Below, piece by piece: positions 1-11,594 of a stretch of 64,000 nt of DNA. The DNA lies in NCBI RefSeq assembly GCF_024868665.1, contig NC_079898.1, forward strand, positions 11,159,458 to 11,223,457. The letters are read 5' to 3'. The notes under the pieces were generated by a model. The model was not told the DNA's origin. It ran no database searches and saw only the letters and a list, made by a program, of their open reading frames with translations. The translations under genes were made by a program, and so were the position numbers. The stretch is from Triplophysa rosa. Its lineage: Eukaryota; Chordata; Actinopteri; Cypriniformes; Nemacheilidae. How positions within the stretch are numbered: the stretch's first letter is position 1; each line of letters starts with the position of its first letter.

Positions 1-612
1 CAGCATGATAATGCATGGACCCATGTTGCAAGGATCTGTACATAATTCCTGGAAGCTGAAAACATCCCAGTTCTTGCATGGCCAGCATACTCACCGGACA
101 TGTCACCCATTGAGCATGTTTGGGATGCTCTGGATTGGCGTATACGACAGCGTGTTCCAGTTCCTGCCAATATCCAGCAACACAGCCATTGAAGAGGAGT
201 GGACCAACATTCCACAGGCCACAATCAACAACCTGATCAACTCTATGCGAAGGAGATGTGTTGCACTGCGTGAGGCAAATGGTGGTCACACCAGATACTG
301 AATGGTTTTCGGACCCCCCGGACCCCCCAATTTAGTAAAACTGCACATTTTAGAGTGGCCTTTTATTGTGGCCAGCCTAAGGCACACCTGTGCAATAATC
401 ATGCTGTCTAATCAGCATCTTGATATGCCACACCTGTGAGGTGGATGGATTATCTCAGCAAAGCAGCAGTGCTCACTAACACAGATTTGTGAACAATATT
501 TGAGAGAAATAGGCCTTTTGTGTACATAGAAAAAGTCTTAGATCTTTGAGTTCAGCTCATGAAAAATGGGGTCAAAAACAAAAGTGTTGCGTTTATAATT
601 TTGTTCAGTGTA
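1..612 (+). pseudogene. 3' part of a decayed Tc1-like (DD34E) transposon, cut by the window edge
   Basis: Frame 1 from base 1 encodes the C-terminal part of a Tc1 transposase: a QHDNA block (catalytic Asp), then AWPAYSPDMSPIEHVWDAL (catalytic Glu), with 34 residues between Asp and Glu. An in-frame stop falls at about 43-45. The frame is lost near 180, after which another frame carries the usual tail ending in ANGGHTRY and a stop at about 300. The element is therefore dead. About 300 bp of non-coding sequence follows, including the long terminal inverted repeat, which ends in TTTTGTTCAGTG before a TA at 611-612. The left half lies outside the window. The family is different from the intact element at 59 kb. 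Confidence 0.88.
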
Positions 613-3600
613 ATTGGAGAAATAAAGACAGAATAAATTGTTGAAATACATGAAATTATAGGACTGTAAAATCAATGTAGATTTTGTAAGTAAAATTATC
701 TGGATTTTGGTCAATTTGATGAGAAATGTTGATAAATCTTAAATAATTGTGTCTCTTCATTGCAAAATTGGCAAATCTGAGCTCAGTTTGTGACATTGTT
801 GAGATTCTTGTGAAACTCTCATGAAATGGAAACATTTGTGAGATGAATATTTTATCTTATCTTATGGGATGTCAGAATTAAAGTGAACTTCGCTTATTTA
901 CTAAGGAGGATTAGGGTTAGTCATTACTAGTTAGTTTGTTCAAAAAAAAATTAAGAAATTTAAAATATGGTAAAGGCAGTAAAACGGTGATACTTTGATG
1001 CAAAAATGAAGACTTAACTGTTCTATAAACGACAAAATATGGTTGTATTGACTACTTGTTAATAGTGTACGTTGCTTTTAACCAAATCAATGTAGAAAGG
1101 AATCTTTAGTTACTTTTAATCTGTTTCTTCTGTTTTTCTTACCTACAACTTTAACTATTCATCATAGATACTATCAGCATCAGAACCCGATTCTCACAGT
1201 GGTCTTCAGTAGTTCACACATTCCCACACACACTTCACATACAGGATCCTTCTCGGCAGCTTTAACTCTTCAACCTGACCTGGATTCGTTGCCATGGTGA
1301 ATGCAATTTCCGACGGAGGAGGCTTGCTCATTGGACACTCGTGTTAATGAATCTAGAGCTGTGTCACGAGCAAATCGTTGAAAGCTAGTTCACACTGCTA
1401 CTAATCATCTAAATTGCAATGAATGAAATGTCATCCCAACTGTATTGTTTTCCCAATGTTGTTTTCCTCTCCTCCGTTTTTAATCTGCTAACAAATGATA
1501 AACAAAATTATGCTATTGATTCTAAAAAGAGGTCATGGCGCAGCCAACTAAGCGACTCTGCAGTATGAAACGGGCCGTCAGTAAACACACATACACACGG
1601 GCTCCGAGCTGAGTGGAGTAATCCATAACATTATGACTCCTGTGTCAGCATCCTGCCTCTCAGTATCTCGGCACGCAGGGGTCCTGTCAGACAACATCAT
1701 CATTACTAGACTGTCATAAGATGTCGTCACAAGGAGGCTGTCACTTTGTTTTTTTCTTTGTCATTCTGAACCCTCTGCTGGCTTTTGTCCCATGCTGCTT
1801 TCACAGCAGTGGCGTGTGTGCGTTTGATGGCTGTAATGATCACAGAGCGTTTGAAGGACACTCCTCAGTTCTGGCTAAACAGGAAGTTTACTGAAGCCCA
1901 GTGTTTCTCTGTAGCTGGTAATTGATGGAAATGTTATTGATCTTTTTTAGAACAGCCAGGACGCACGCCTTTGTTGAACACGGAATCAAGTGGCGCGAGG
2001 AAAGGAAAATGAAAGAGGGAGATAAAAAAGAAGAGAGAAAAACAAAAGGAGCCCCCAGGGGCTAAGGGGTCCAAAGAAGAGGCCGTTAGCCAGTTGCGAC
2101 ATTAACTTTCTAAGCTCGCCACCGTCCAGTCCTACAGTATACTGATGAACCAAACATAAACATTCACCAACTGAAACCAAAAGTCAAATGACACTTCAAC
2201 AGTACAGATTTACAAACAACAGGCTACAAATTAGGGGGGGAAACCATGTCACTAGATTTTGAATTGTTATGTCAGGTTTTAAATAGTTTTAATGGTGCAT
2301 AAATATTTAAATTGCATTTTTACTTTTAATTACTATTTTGTGGTTTTCATTTAGTTCAGTGTAGTTAGTTTTCATCATTTTTTACACTGTTCCATATATG
2401 ACCTTCAGCTGAATTAATCAGAATTCACAATATGTAAGGGGTATTTTACAAGACCATCAGGTCCTGATCACATTGTCGAGGATTTTTCTTGCTGTCTGTA
2501 TATTATCCCGCTTATTGCACGGCTACTTACCTCATTAGTAAGTTATTGAACATTAAATATTGATTTGAAATATTTTATTACCTAATTTTTAACGAATGCA
2601 GGCCTTACGTGAGAAAAACACATTTAATTGCAATTTTAACTTATAAGACACAACGTTTAAATGCCAGGAAAAGGCAATTTGGTTGAATCATTTGGACATA
2701 TGATGACATATACTGTATGTTAGTAAAGGACATATTTTATGTAATATTAAACTGCCTGTCAAAATGATTTTCATCCGGTTTTCATTCTTATAAGTTCTTA
2801 TCCGGGTTACCATGTGTTATTAATTTTGAGCGGATGTTATCTGGGAATATCAGACCTTGGAATGTAGTGATTGGCCAATGAGAGAGAAATATTAGAGCGT
2901 GTGTAATAATTACTCAAAATAACACACACCTTCTTAAGTTTTGTCATATTTAGTAACAGGGCAGCTGCAGTATTTGCTGACAAAGTATGCTATTACTTGT
3001 GCCATTATTGGTATATTTAGCAGTAAATGTAAGCACTGTTCTGGCATCTGCCGAGCATTTACTGTATAATTCTGCAGCATGAATCGGACCCGCTCAATAC
3101 ATGTGTCAGACAGCCACATAACACCACAACTCAACTTGCTAGGTTTTTCAAATTTTGTTTCGGTTATGTCATATAATCATTCAAATATTTTCAAGCGTTT
3201 GTACCAGGGTTGTTTCTGTGTCATTGTGTCATAGCCTGAGGGGCATTAGATTACCCAAGACCAGTATGTCAATAGGCGCCATCATTTATAACTTTAATGG
3301 GTGATTTATTACCTCAGCCTGTGACTTTTGTATTTACCACATTCTGTATGTAAATTTATTTTTATTGTATTCTATTTTATTATATTTGTACATGCTGACA
3401 CGTATGTCAATAAAAAAGCTTTAGAAGTGAGAAGACAGCGACAGCTAATTGATATGTAAAAGCAAGCATTGACTACCCTGTTGGATCATTAACATTTAAA
3501 TAGAAATCATTGCATAAAATTTCACTCAAAGCTAAACACCCACACGCCGAGACACAAATACATCGAATTAGTTTGTCACCATCGATCTGTTTGGTTTTTA

Positions 3601-5966
3601 CTTTTTAACTATTCCCCTCAGGAAACACATGCAGGTCAACCCATACAAATCTTTCGGACACGTACATATTTGTTTACCGTTCATGACTGTACAGTATCAT
3701 TTATGCATTCCAGAATCTTCGCGGATGTATCAGTCTGTGTAGAGACAGATAAAAGGACATTTTATTATCAAGCATGAGGAAAAGGGAGTGGAAAGTGCAG
3801 AAACCTCACAGTGAAGGAGTTTCCTGAGGCTTTTAAAACATGTCTATTGGTCCCTCTGAAACAAATTAGAGCATGATCCTTTCTTACGCTTTAGGTGTGC
3901 TGTGTATGTTTGTGTTTATATACAGGGATGCACATAAGTGGTGCGCAAGTGAGCGACCAAAATAAAAAATGCGCTCTGTAAATAAGTTTAGAACGCTTAT
4001 TTGCGTACTGACATGGTTGAAACCTTTTGATGCACAATCACTGTTTTAGACCGACTAAATGTAATACTGGATAAGATTTCCGTTTGTACTGAATGCTGCT
4101 AAAACTACTGATTGTTCCCGGTGATAAACGGGACATGGGTGAACGGAGTATTGGTAGCTCCGCCTTTGTTAGTTCTGCTTTCGTTACTAGAGAAGCACGC
4201 GGGCGGCACGCGCAGCCTCTGTGAACGTCTGGAACTGCGCTGCACGCCTACCAAAACACCGCTTCTCTTAAACTTTCTAAAAGGACAAGCTGTTTAAACT
4301 TGACACTTGCTTGTGTTTCTCTATGCTATACTCGATCCTAGCTCCTCGCCGCAAGTGTCCATGTGCGTTCGCAAGTGCACTTCCCAGCAACCTGCCAAAA
4401 ACCAAAAAGGTTGTCGTTTTAGGTTTCAAAATTGGTGTTGAAAATTAATATTTACTAATGTAAAAGAAATACATTATCATTGTATTTTAAGTGTACTTTA
4501 AAGTAATATAAATATAGTATTATCCCACTTTTAAACTTTACACTTTAAAACTAAAATTTTAGCGATAACATTTGTTAATAACAACATAATACAAATACTC
4601 AGGTCGAATGTTTAAACACTTACTACTGATGGAGTTTGGGTGCCTGGGTAACGTTATCTTTTCTTCCCTTCATCTAAAAAATGAGAGCAAATGTTTTATC
4701 ATTAACAGTTATTGTTGAAATTAGTGTTTAAAATGGAATGCAAAAGAAAGTCAGAAAGAAATCCTAACGTTCCTCATACTTACCAGGTGTGTGTACTGCC
4801 CAGGCAAATCGTATCATATACTTCAGTGTACTTAAAGAAAAACACGTGTGAGAAGAGGAAGTTTACTTAAGATCAATATTATGTAGAATGTTATAGCATT
4901 GAAGTTAGTGCTAATATCGCTAATCGCGATTAGCATCACACTAGACGAAAATACAAAAACGTTTTTTACCTTCTGCTGGTCGCTGGTAAAGCTGTTAATG
5001 CATGTGATTATTCTCCAGCAGCCTGCAACTTACACACGACTTCGTGTCTCCAGCGCTGTTTACATATAACTGGACCATCAATACTACTGAAACTAACTGA
5101 CAGACATCACTTGATGCATATGTTCAAAATGAACCAGTGAAGGGCGCGAACAGCTCTAATTGGCTAGTTTCCTGAATGACAGTCAGATTAACCAATCGTG
5201 CTCAAAGCAGCACGGTGAGTCAACCAATGACATCTGTTTACCAATAGCAAGCGTATTAACAACAGCTCTAGTTGAGATGTTGTTTTTAAAAGAAAATAAA
5301 CGTGTTTCGTGTTGTTTGAATGTTGCTATATATTTAATTGGTCAGATGTTTTCATTGCAGTATATGAATAAAATTAACTAATGTATGGTACATGTTTAAT
5401 GAATACATACAGTATATGCTTACACACATGTTTGGTGCTTGGAAGTGGTTTCTAAAAAACAGGCACACAAATATAAAATGTTTCAGTGCCATTACATGAA
5501 ACAAAATTAGGGCTGACAACAATCAACAAAAATGCAGCCACTACTTTTACAAAATAGCAAAAGAGCAAACAAGATGCGTATGACACACTGCAGGCCCATA
5601 TGAAAAGATCATTACTAAATGTATTAACATTATGGTAACTTACAGCTCGATGTATTGTCCTAGAAGGATCCTCTTGAATTTGAACAAATCTGTTGAGCCT
5701 CTGGCCGCATTCTCCAAAGTTCTATACTGATTACGTTTGTTTTCATATGTTTATTTAACTGCAAATCAGTTTTCAATCAGTCCATTCTCCTGTCTTTAAG
5801 GTTTTTATCTCTGAGCTAACCAGGTTTAAGGTATGGACTGTAGTGGTTAGGCCATCGCCATTCATGATATGGGAAAAGATGAATTTATTAATGATTATCA
5901 TTAATCATGTTTTTGTTGGCTAGACTATTGCAACTTTTGTCAGGTTTAATGCCATGTGCTTTCTCT
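613..5966. other. Non-coding, AT-rich DNA with a possible transposon fragment
   Basis: No exon could be recognised on either strand. A stretch from about 3922 begins with CAGGGATGCACATAAGTG, which resembles the start of fish hAT-type elements, and the GC-richer piece at 4100-5290 may belong to the same copy. I found no matching right end, so it is only a suspected fragment. A short frame from 1721 starts with a hydrophobic signal-like stretch but has no good splice donor. The rest shows no structure I can support. Confidence 0.5.
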
Positions 5967-6372
5967 CCCTGTTGAAAACAGCATATGCTACTGTAGTTAG
6001 GTATGTTTTGAAGCATGGTAGCTGGTTTGAGCTGGTCATGTGCGGGGCCCGGTTGCATAAAGCACCTTAAGTTTTTCCCTTAAGTATGACACTTAAGAGG
6101 TGATTTCCCTTTACCGAAGACAATAGGAGAATAACTTAAGTAAAACTTAAGGTATACTTAAGGACACACCTAAGGCAAAATTACACTTAAGGTGCTTTAT
6201 GCAACCGGCTGGTCCTTAGCTGGTCCTGAACTGATTTAAGATGGTCCTGACTTGTTATAAGCTGGTCCTGAGCAGGAGCTAGTTGCTTGCTAAGGACCAG
6301 CACATGATCAGCCTAAACCAGCTACCATGCTTCAAAACACCTAACCAGCATATGCTGTTTTTTTCAACGGGG
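5967..6372. mobile_element. Inverted-repeat element (MITE), interrupted by a second MITE
   Basis: The left arm (5967 to about 6042) starts CCCTGTTGAAAACAGCATAT. It recurs in inverted form at about 6298-6372, which ends CAGCATATGC...TTTCAACGGGG. Both arms contain AAGCATGGTAGCTGGTTT or its complement. The middle holds repeated copies of a GCTGGTCCT motif. This architecture is a non-autonomous DNA transposon of a type abundant in cyprinids. The smaller element at 6049-6208 lies inside it, so this copy is the older of the two. Confidence 0.82.
6049..6208. mobile_element. 160-bp MITE with near-perfect terminal inverted repeats
   Basis: The left end CCGGTTGCATAAAGCACCTT is the reverse complement of the right end AAGGTGCTTTATGCAACCGG, and the match continues inward through an ACTTAAG motif. 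The interior repeats CTTAAG several times. There is no coding capacity. It has inserted into the larger inverted-repeat element around it. I could not assign a superfamily because the target duplication is not clear. Confidence 0.85.
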
Positions 6373-7380
6373 CTGTCATATCACGTTCAGGAAACATGAA
6401 AGTTCCAACCTCAAGAGTAGTGAAGCTTTGTCATTTTGACTGTGTATTATGTTTAAATGTAACCTAACGAAACAGTTTGCTAAAAAGTTTTAATGTAAAA
6501 ATATGCATACACTAATAAAAAAACTAAGATCTGACTTAAAAATACGGAAGAAAAACGTTAAATTATTTGTATAGATATAAACCTTTATATAATGAGCAAC
6601 AAATTTAATTACAGAAAATTATCATAATTTTACATAAATTTGTATGTTATTTAAGAAAGCAGGTAAAATACTGTATAAATATTACAGTATTTTTTCTCTA
6701 CAAAAACAAGAAAAACATGTAATTTGTCATTATTGTCTTAACACGTAAAATAATATTTGGTTTATTAATTAAAAGATAATTGTCTGTAATTTTAATAAAA
6801 TTTGTATACAATTAAAAAAAAAGAAAAAATTTCAGTAAAATATTAAGGTTTTTTCCTGTTAAAATACAATCATTTTTTACAGTGTGGGTGTTGGAAAATA
6901 GTCATTTTTCATGTGTCACCAACAGGAAGTCAGTCGATAAATGTGTGCATCTGTTGTTCTGTCCCATGGGAGCTGTGCGCGTGAAGTTCGGCACTCTTGT
7001 GAGAGCTTGTTAAGCATAAGAAATGAGACCTTTTACACACATAAAATTGACCAATTTACATAAACCACCAAATACATTAAGTTTAGATCATGTGGTAAAA
7101 TTGAATTCCAGAATCCATAATGTCACAAAAAATGTATTTTGGTGGTGTAAAACCATAACAAAATGATCATACAAATGTAAACACATACAGTAAGAAGCAA
7201 AATACCACATGTATGTGTGATTACATTAATCTTTACAATGTTATTGAGCAAATACATAATCAATCTTATTTGTAAAGGTAAGTCTTTAATAATAATTTTT
7301 AATTTGAGCTGTCGGGTACGATTTCCCACAAATTTTTTCCAACAGTGGTGAACTATAAAGGCAAACATTACATATAACAG
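6373..7380. other. Non-coding AT-rich DNA
   Basis: No gene or clear repeat boundary is visible. The stretch ending TTTTTTACAGTG near 6883 looks like one end of a CACTGTAAAAA-type inverted-repeat element, but I found no partner end. Confidence 0.4.
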
Positions 7381-7671
7381 CTTTAAAGGGATAGTTCACC
7401 CATTTATTCACCCTCATGTGCTTTAAACCTGTATATGACTCTTTTGGAACACAAAAGAAGATATTTCGAGAAATGCCGCAGTGGTTTTGTGTTCAATGAG
7501 GTCATATGTTTACATATGTCAAGTCAATGAGGCTCGTTTGGTTACCAACATTCTTCAAAATATCTTTTTTTTAGGTATTGCAGACGTAAGAAAGTCATAT
7601 AGGTTCGGAATGACAGGAGGATGAATAAATAAATAAAGAATTTTCTTTTTGGTTGAACAGTTCCTTTAAAG
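7381..7671. mobile_element. MITE of the GGGATAGTTCACCC family, copy 1
   Basis: It starts CTTTAAAGGGATAGTTCACC and ends GGTTGAACAGTTCCTTTAAAG, a degenerate inverted repeat of the start. Between the ends is the phrase ATTCACCCTCATGTGCTTTAAACCTG, typical of this very common fish family, and a central part mentioning AACACAAAAGAAGATATTT. No coding capacity. Related copies lie at 21072, 35147, 36738 and 39560, with a half copy inside the hAT element at 26199. Confidence 0.8.
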
Positions 7672-9408
7672 ATTGAAATAATCAGTATCTGAGTATATAT
7701 AACAATTTTACCCCTTTTTTACCACGGTGCAGATATCACAGAGGCCATCTAATATCTGTTTGCACATATGAACTCATATTTATCTTTCTACTTTTATCTC
7801 TCCTATTCTGTGATCCTCTCTACCTGGTTCTATATCTCTCTGAGAAGAATCGATTGGCAGGACTCTCTAAAGGAAATGAGATCTGACCCCGTTTGGTGCA
7901 CACACACTCGGAATCATAATGACTCTAGCAGGCCAGCCTGTGAGGGTGTAGAATGCATGTGCCAGCGGGTATGCGTGTATGTTTGTGTCTGTGAATAACA
8001 GTCTTACTGGGGTGTGCTTATACGTGCGGGAATGTGACTCTCTCTCTTTCTTTCTGCCTGGCATTTTACTGCCAAACTGACGCAGCTAACCAACAAGCTC
8101 AGAGTGGAGATAAAGTCAACAGCCTGCACACCCTTAGCTAAACCTTTTTAAGTATTATCCCCATTTAATTTCCTTCCTTTTCTGCCGGTTTAACTCTATG
8201 AGCAAAAGCATCATTCAGTTTCTAGGCTCAGAACGTGTGTTGAATGGCTTTATGGGAAACTAAGCAGCCAAACGCTCTCTGTATTCCCCTCTCAATGTGG
8301 CTCCGTCGGAACGCCTCGGTTGGTGCTTGAAGCTCTGTTTGTTGGTGTGACTGGGTCAGAGCATAAAAGATTCATCCTCACATCATTCTGACTGTATCTT
8401 TGTATGTCAACCTGTTTCAAGAAAGTCTGCTTGACAGATATCCTGTTTCCAGCTCTCACTAGGCTGTAAGCGGAATATACGGTAGTTTTACAGTACGGTA
8501 TAAGATCTCCATACTAATAACAGATTATTTGCTGTTGTCTAACTGCAAAATGCTAACCGACGTGGAACCTGTTAGCTGACTGATTTGGAGCTCACTTGGG
8601 TGACTACATTTTATTTCATTGAAATGATGGAAACGGTCCCCCAAATTGAACAAAAAGACCTTGGCATTAATGTGATGATAAGTTAATGAGGATTTAATAA
8701 GCATAAAATTCCATAGCGCACACAACTTTGGTAAAAATAGCTCATGTTTAATTAGATCAGACTACTTATGTTGATACTTCTCAGCGTGATTAAAATATAT
8801 TTATAGGGCGAATCATAATTTCTCTTAACTTCCAATCCTAAAAAAAAATACTGTAGATGTTTTGATTCACTCTGCTTGTCGCTGTGCATTCTGTGATTCA
8901 CTTTATGAAAGATTTGTGTAATTTAACCTCAGAATTTGGCTGAAAATGGTATTAATAAAGGCAAAATAATTGCTGTTTAGCCTGTGGAACAGTGTTCACT
9001 CCAGGAGCGCCTACTGTATAATGCCGGTCTAGGTAGGCAGCTCTCTAAATTATGAAACAGGACTTGTATGTACAAGTATTCAGTGATTGGTCGTAATACT
9101 GCAGCACAGCTGGAACTGTCAATAGTGACAAATAAACTGAAAACCCTGTAACGATTATAGAGAGGCTGGAGTGACAGGGGGGCTTTATGTGTGTGGACGG
9201 GGTGGGATATGGATGTCATGTTTTGACACCTGAAGCTTCTTAAACAGCACTAGCAGGACTAGCTGTTAGACATCTTCAGCTCAGCAATCTCACAGCCCTG
9301 ATGAAGGATAATCCAGCAGTGTGAGCGAGTCTTGTTCCTAACAAACATACACACACTGGTGATGCAACTGTAGCACTTTTCCGCATGTGTGTTTTGAGAG
9401 TGAAGACA
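7672..9408. other. Non-coding DNA, no feature seen
   Basis: Only short chance frames occur on both strands. I see no exon borders, repeat ends or RNA gene. Confidence 0.4.
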
Positions 9409-10120
9409 CAGTGTGACCACTGATCTATATAAATGACGGGATTGCTCATGACGTCATAACACTGAAGCTACCGCGCCACCATGTTGGTATGCCCAACGTT
9501 CTATTAAATTAATAGGGAGTTATAGCATAGTAATGATAACACAGTAATTTAGCAGTCCCTGTTTTATGTCTAAAGTCTTACAGTACATTCTTACAACGCA
9601 AATGTCTTAAGCATGTAAATGGTTAATTATTTAAAGTCGGGAATTTGTCCGTCTTATTAGATATAGAGTGAGTTACGTTCGTTTTCATTACAGTAGCGTA
9701 CAGATCAGCAGACTAATGAGACACCTCTACACATGGCAAATGTGCTTATTCTGAAATCTAAATACAGATAAATACAGGCTGTATATGTTCTTTAAGTAAT
9801 AAAGCTTTATTTCTAAACATGTACTCATGTCCATTACAACCTTCTATATCTATCAACCTTCTATTATCACCTTCTATATGTCGCTATTTTGCCCAAAATA
9901 AACATAAACATTAGAAAAAACATCAGAAGTAACTTAATTTAAACACACATGTGAACTAAAAACTTATCATTATTTTACACTGTAAGTCAATGGCGCTCTC
10001 TGTCAGTTGGGCATACTGTAGCAAGATGGCGGTGTAATCGCTTCCGGTGGCTTCACCTCCTGCCGTTGGTTTAGCGTTCTAGGCGCAATCCAGTCATTTA
10101 TATAGATCAGTCAGTGTGAC
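9409..10120. mobile_element. 694-bp non-autonomous DNA transposon with a 9-bp target duplication
   Basis: The sequence CAGTGTGAC occurs at 9409-9417 and again at 10112-10120. Between them (9418-10111) the ends form inverted repeats: CACTGATCTATATAAATGAC on the left and its counterpart ATTTATATAGATCAGT on the right. The sub-terminal parts also pair: GAAGCTACCGCGCCACCATG on the left against a GCCACCGG/GATGGCGG stretch on the right, plus a TATGCCCAAC/GTTGGGCATA pair. A 9-bp duplication fits Mutator-like elements, but the superfamily is inferred from length alone. There is no open frame of note. Confidence 0.85.
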
Positions 10121-10523
10121 AAACAATGGGTTTTACAGCTTATTCTTCCTCATTTAATTCATATTTCAATCTATTTCATTTAGTTTTTTATTTCCTTTCA
10201 ATTTTTGTTAATTTTTTTAACAGTGACTGTTAGTTTTTATTTTATCAGCAGTTTTTGACATTAATAAAAAGGAGTCCCACCACAAATTAATTTAGTAAAG
10301 ATCCTTTAAGTGGGTTGAACATGATAAAATTAAGTTGAATTCACTTAATAATTTGCACATTTTAGAATTAACTTTATTAAGTATAGTTTACTCAATTTAT
10401 TGTACTTTGAATTTTTTAGGTGCCAAATTTTAAGCTTTAACTGATATAATTATGTTTAACGCTTCCAATACAAATGTGAAAAGTGCAATAGAAATACAAT
10501 CTAATAGCAGATCTAAATTAAAC
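10121..10523. other. Non-coding AT-rich DNA
   Basis: Nothing beyond simple AT-rich sequence is visible between the 9-bp-TSD transposon and the solo LTR. Confidence 0.4.
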
Positions 10524-10807
10524 CCTGATGTGACTTGGGAGGCGTGACAAGAGCCGTGAAGCAGGGAGGCGGGGCCGGTGGCGTGAGTGATAGTGGGAAT
10601 CAGCTGCGCGGAAGCATAAAAGGACGAGCGACAGGAGCGTACGAAGAGAGAGGACAGAGCCCGGACATATGTTAAGTTTTGTTTATGTTTGTGTGGCCTT
10701 TTTACTTCCGGAATATTGTTTGTTTATTTTTTATTAAAGTTTATTGTGAATTATTCGCCGGTTCCCGCCTCCTTCCTTCCCTTTTATTGAGCTTGTGTTA
10801 CACCTGA
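10524..10807 (+). mobile_element. Solo LTR of a retrotransposon, flanked by 5-bp duplications
   Basis: CCTGA at 10524-10528 is repeated at 10803-10807. The 274 bp between them start TGTGACTTGG and end TTGTGTTACA, giving the TG...CA ends of an LTR. Inside there is a GC-richer U3-like part, a TATA-like box (GCATAAAAGGAC, about 10613) followed by GAGAGAGGACAGAGCCCGG, and a possible poly(A) signal (ATTAAA, about 10732) before a C/T-rich stretch. This is the layout of a complete LTR (U3-R-U5) left after recombination between two LTRs. There is no internal region or protein. A Ty3/gypsy-type origin is likely but unproven. Confidence 0.8.
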
Positions 10808-11227
10808 ATTTAGAAATGTCAAATTAATAAACAAGATTTTTAACAAACATAAATGATAAAAACATTTTTTTACGCAAAAAACACACTTTTTAATAAGCGA
10901 GTTCCAGTGTATCTTTATACATCTGTTTGAATACTCGATTCTTATTGGCTGGAAGGTGTGCATTAAAACCGTTTAATGCCCGGGTAGTTCTAGTCAATTT
11001 GATCAACATTTGAATTAAACTGACAAAAATAACTGTGATTTTCACCTGTCTGCTCAAAAATGAAACTGTAAACATCAATAACAGCTTTAAATTGGCAAAT
11101 GACCATGGTATAAGCGGGATAATCTACAGCTAGCCACACATTAAAGGATTTTAATGCACGACATGGAGGCCAAGAACCATAACTCTGTATTATTTTAGAT
11201 ATCATGTATTTTATGTGTAATATACCA
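10808..11227. other. Non-coding DNA, no feature seen
   Basis: The 116-codon minus-strand frame that crosses here also runs through the adjacent MITE and is a chance frame. No exon or repeat boundary could be placed. Confidence 0.4.
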
Positions 11228-11594
11228 TTAAAGGTCGAGTGTATGAAATTGGCATCTATAGCGGTGAGGTTGTGAATTGCAACCAACTGCTCACTCCACC
11301 GCTCACCCCTCCCTTTTTGAAGCACTATGGCGGCTGACACAGCACTAAGATATCGTCACGTTTTCGTAACGTATTTAGCAGTTTTGCAGTTTGTCCATTT
11401 AGGGCTACTATTGAAACAACATGGTGAAATGTAAGAGGACCCACGGTGTATGTGGATAGAAATAGCTCAGTCTAAGGTAATAAAAACATAACGATTTATT
11501 ATGTAAGGTCTTTATACACTTCTGAACACATTATGTATATTATATTGCATTTCTGTCAATAGATCCTCCAAAAAATTACACACTGGACCTTTAA
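11228..11594. mobile_element. 367-bp MITE with TTAAAGGTCCAGTGT-type ends, copy 1
   Basis: It starts TTAAAGGTCGAGTGTATGAA and ends TTACACACTGGACCTTTAA, an inverted repeat. The middle contains TGAATTGCAACCAA, CACTCCACCGCTC and CATGGTGAAATG. A second copy, in the opposite orientation, lies at about 54640-55024 and shares all these blocks. It is non-coding. Confidence 0.8.
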
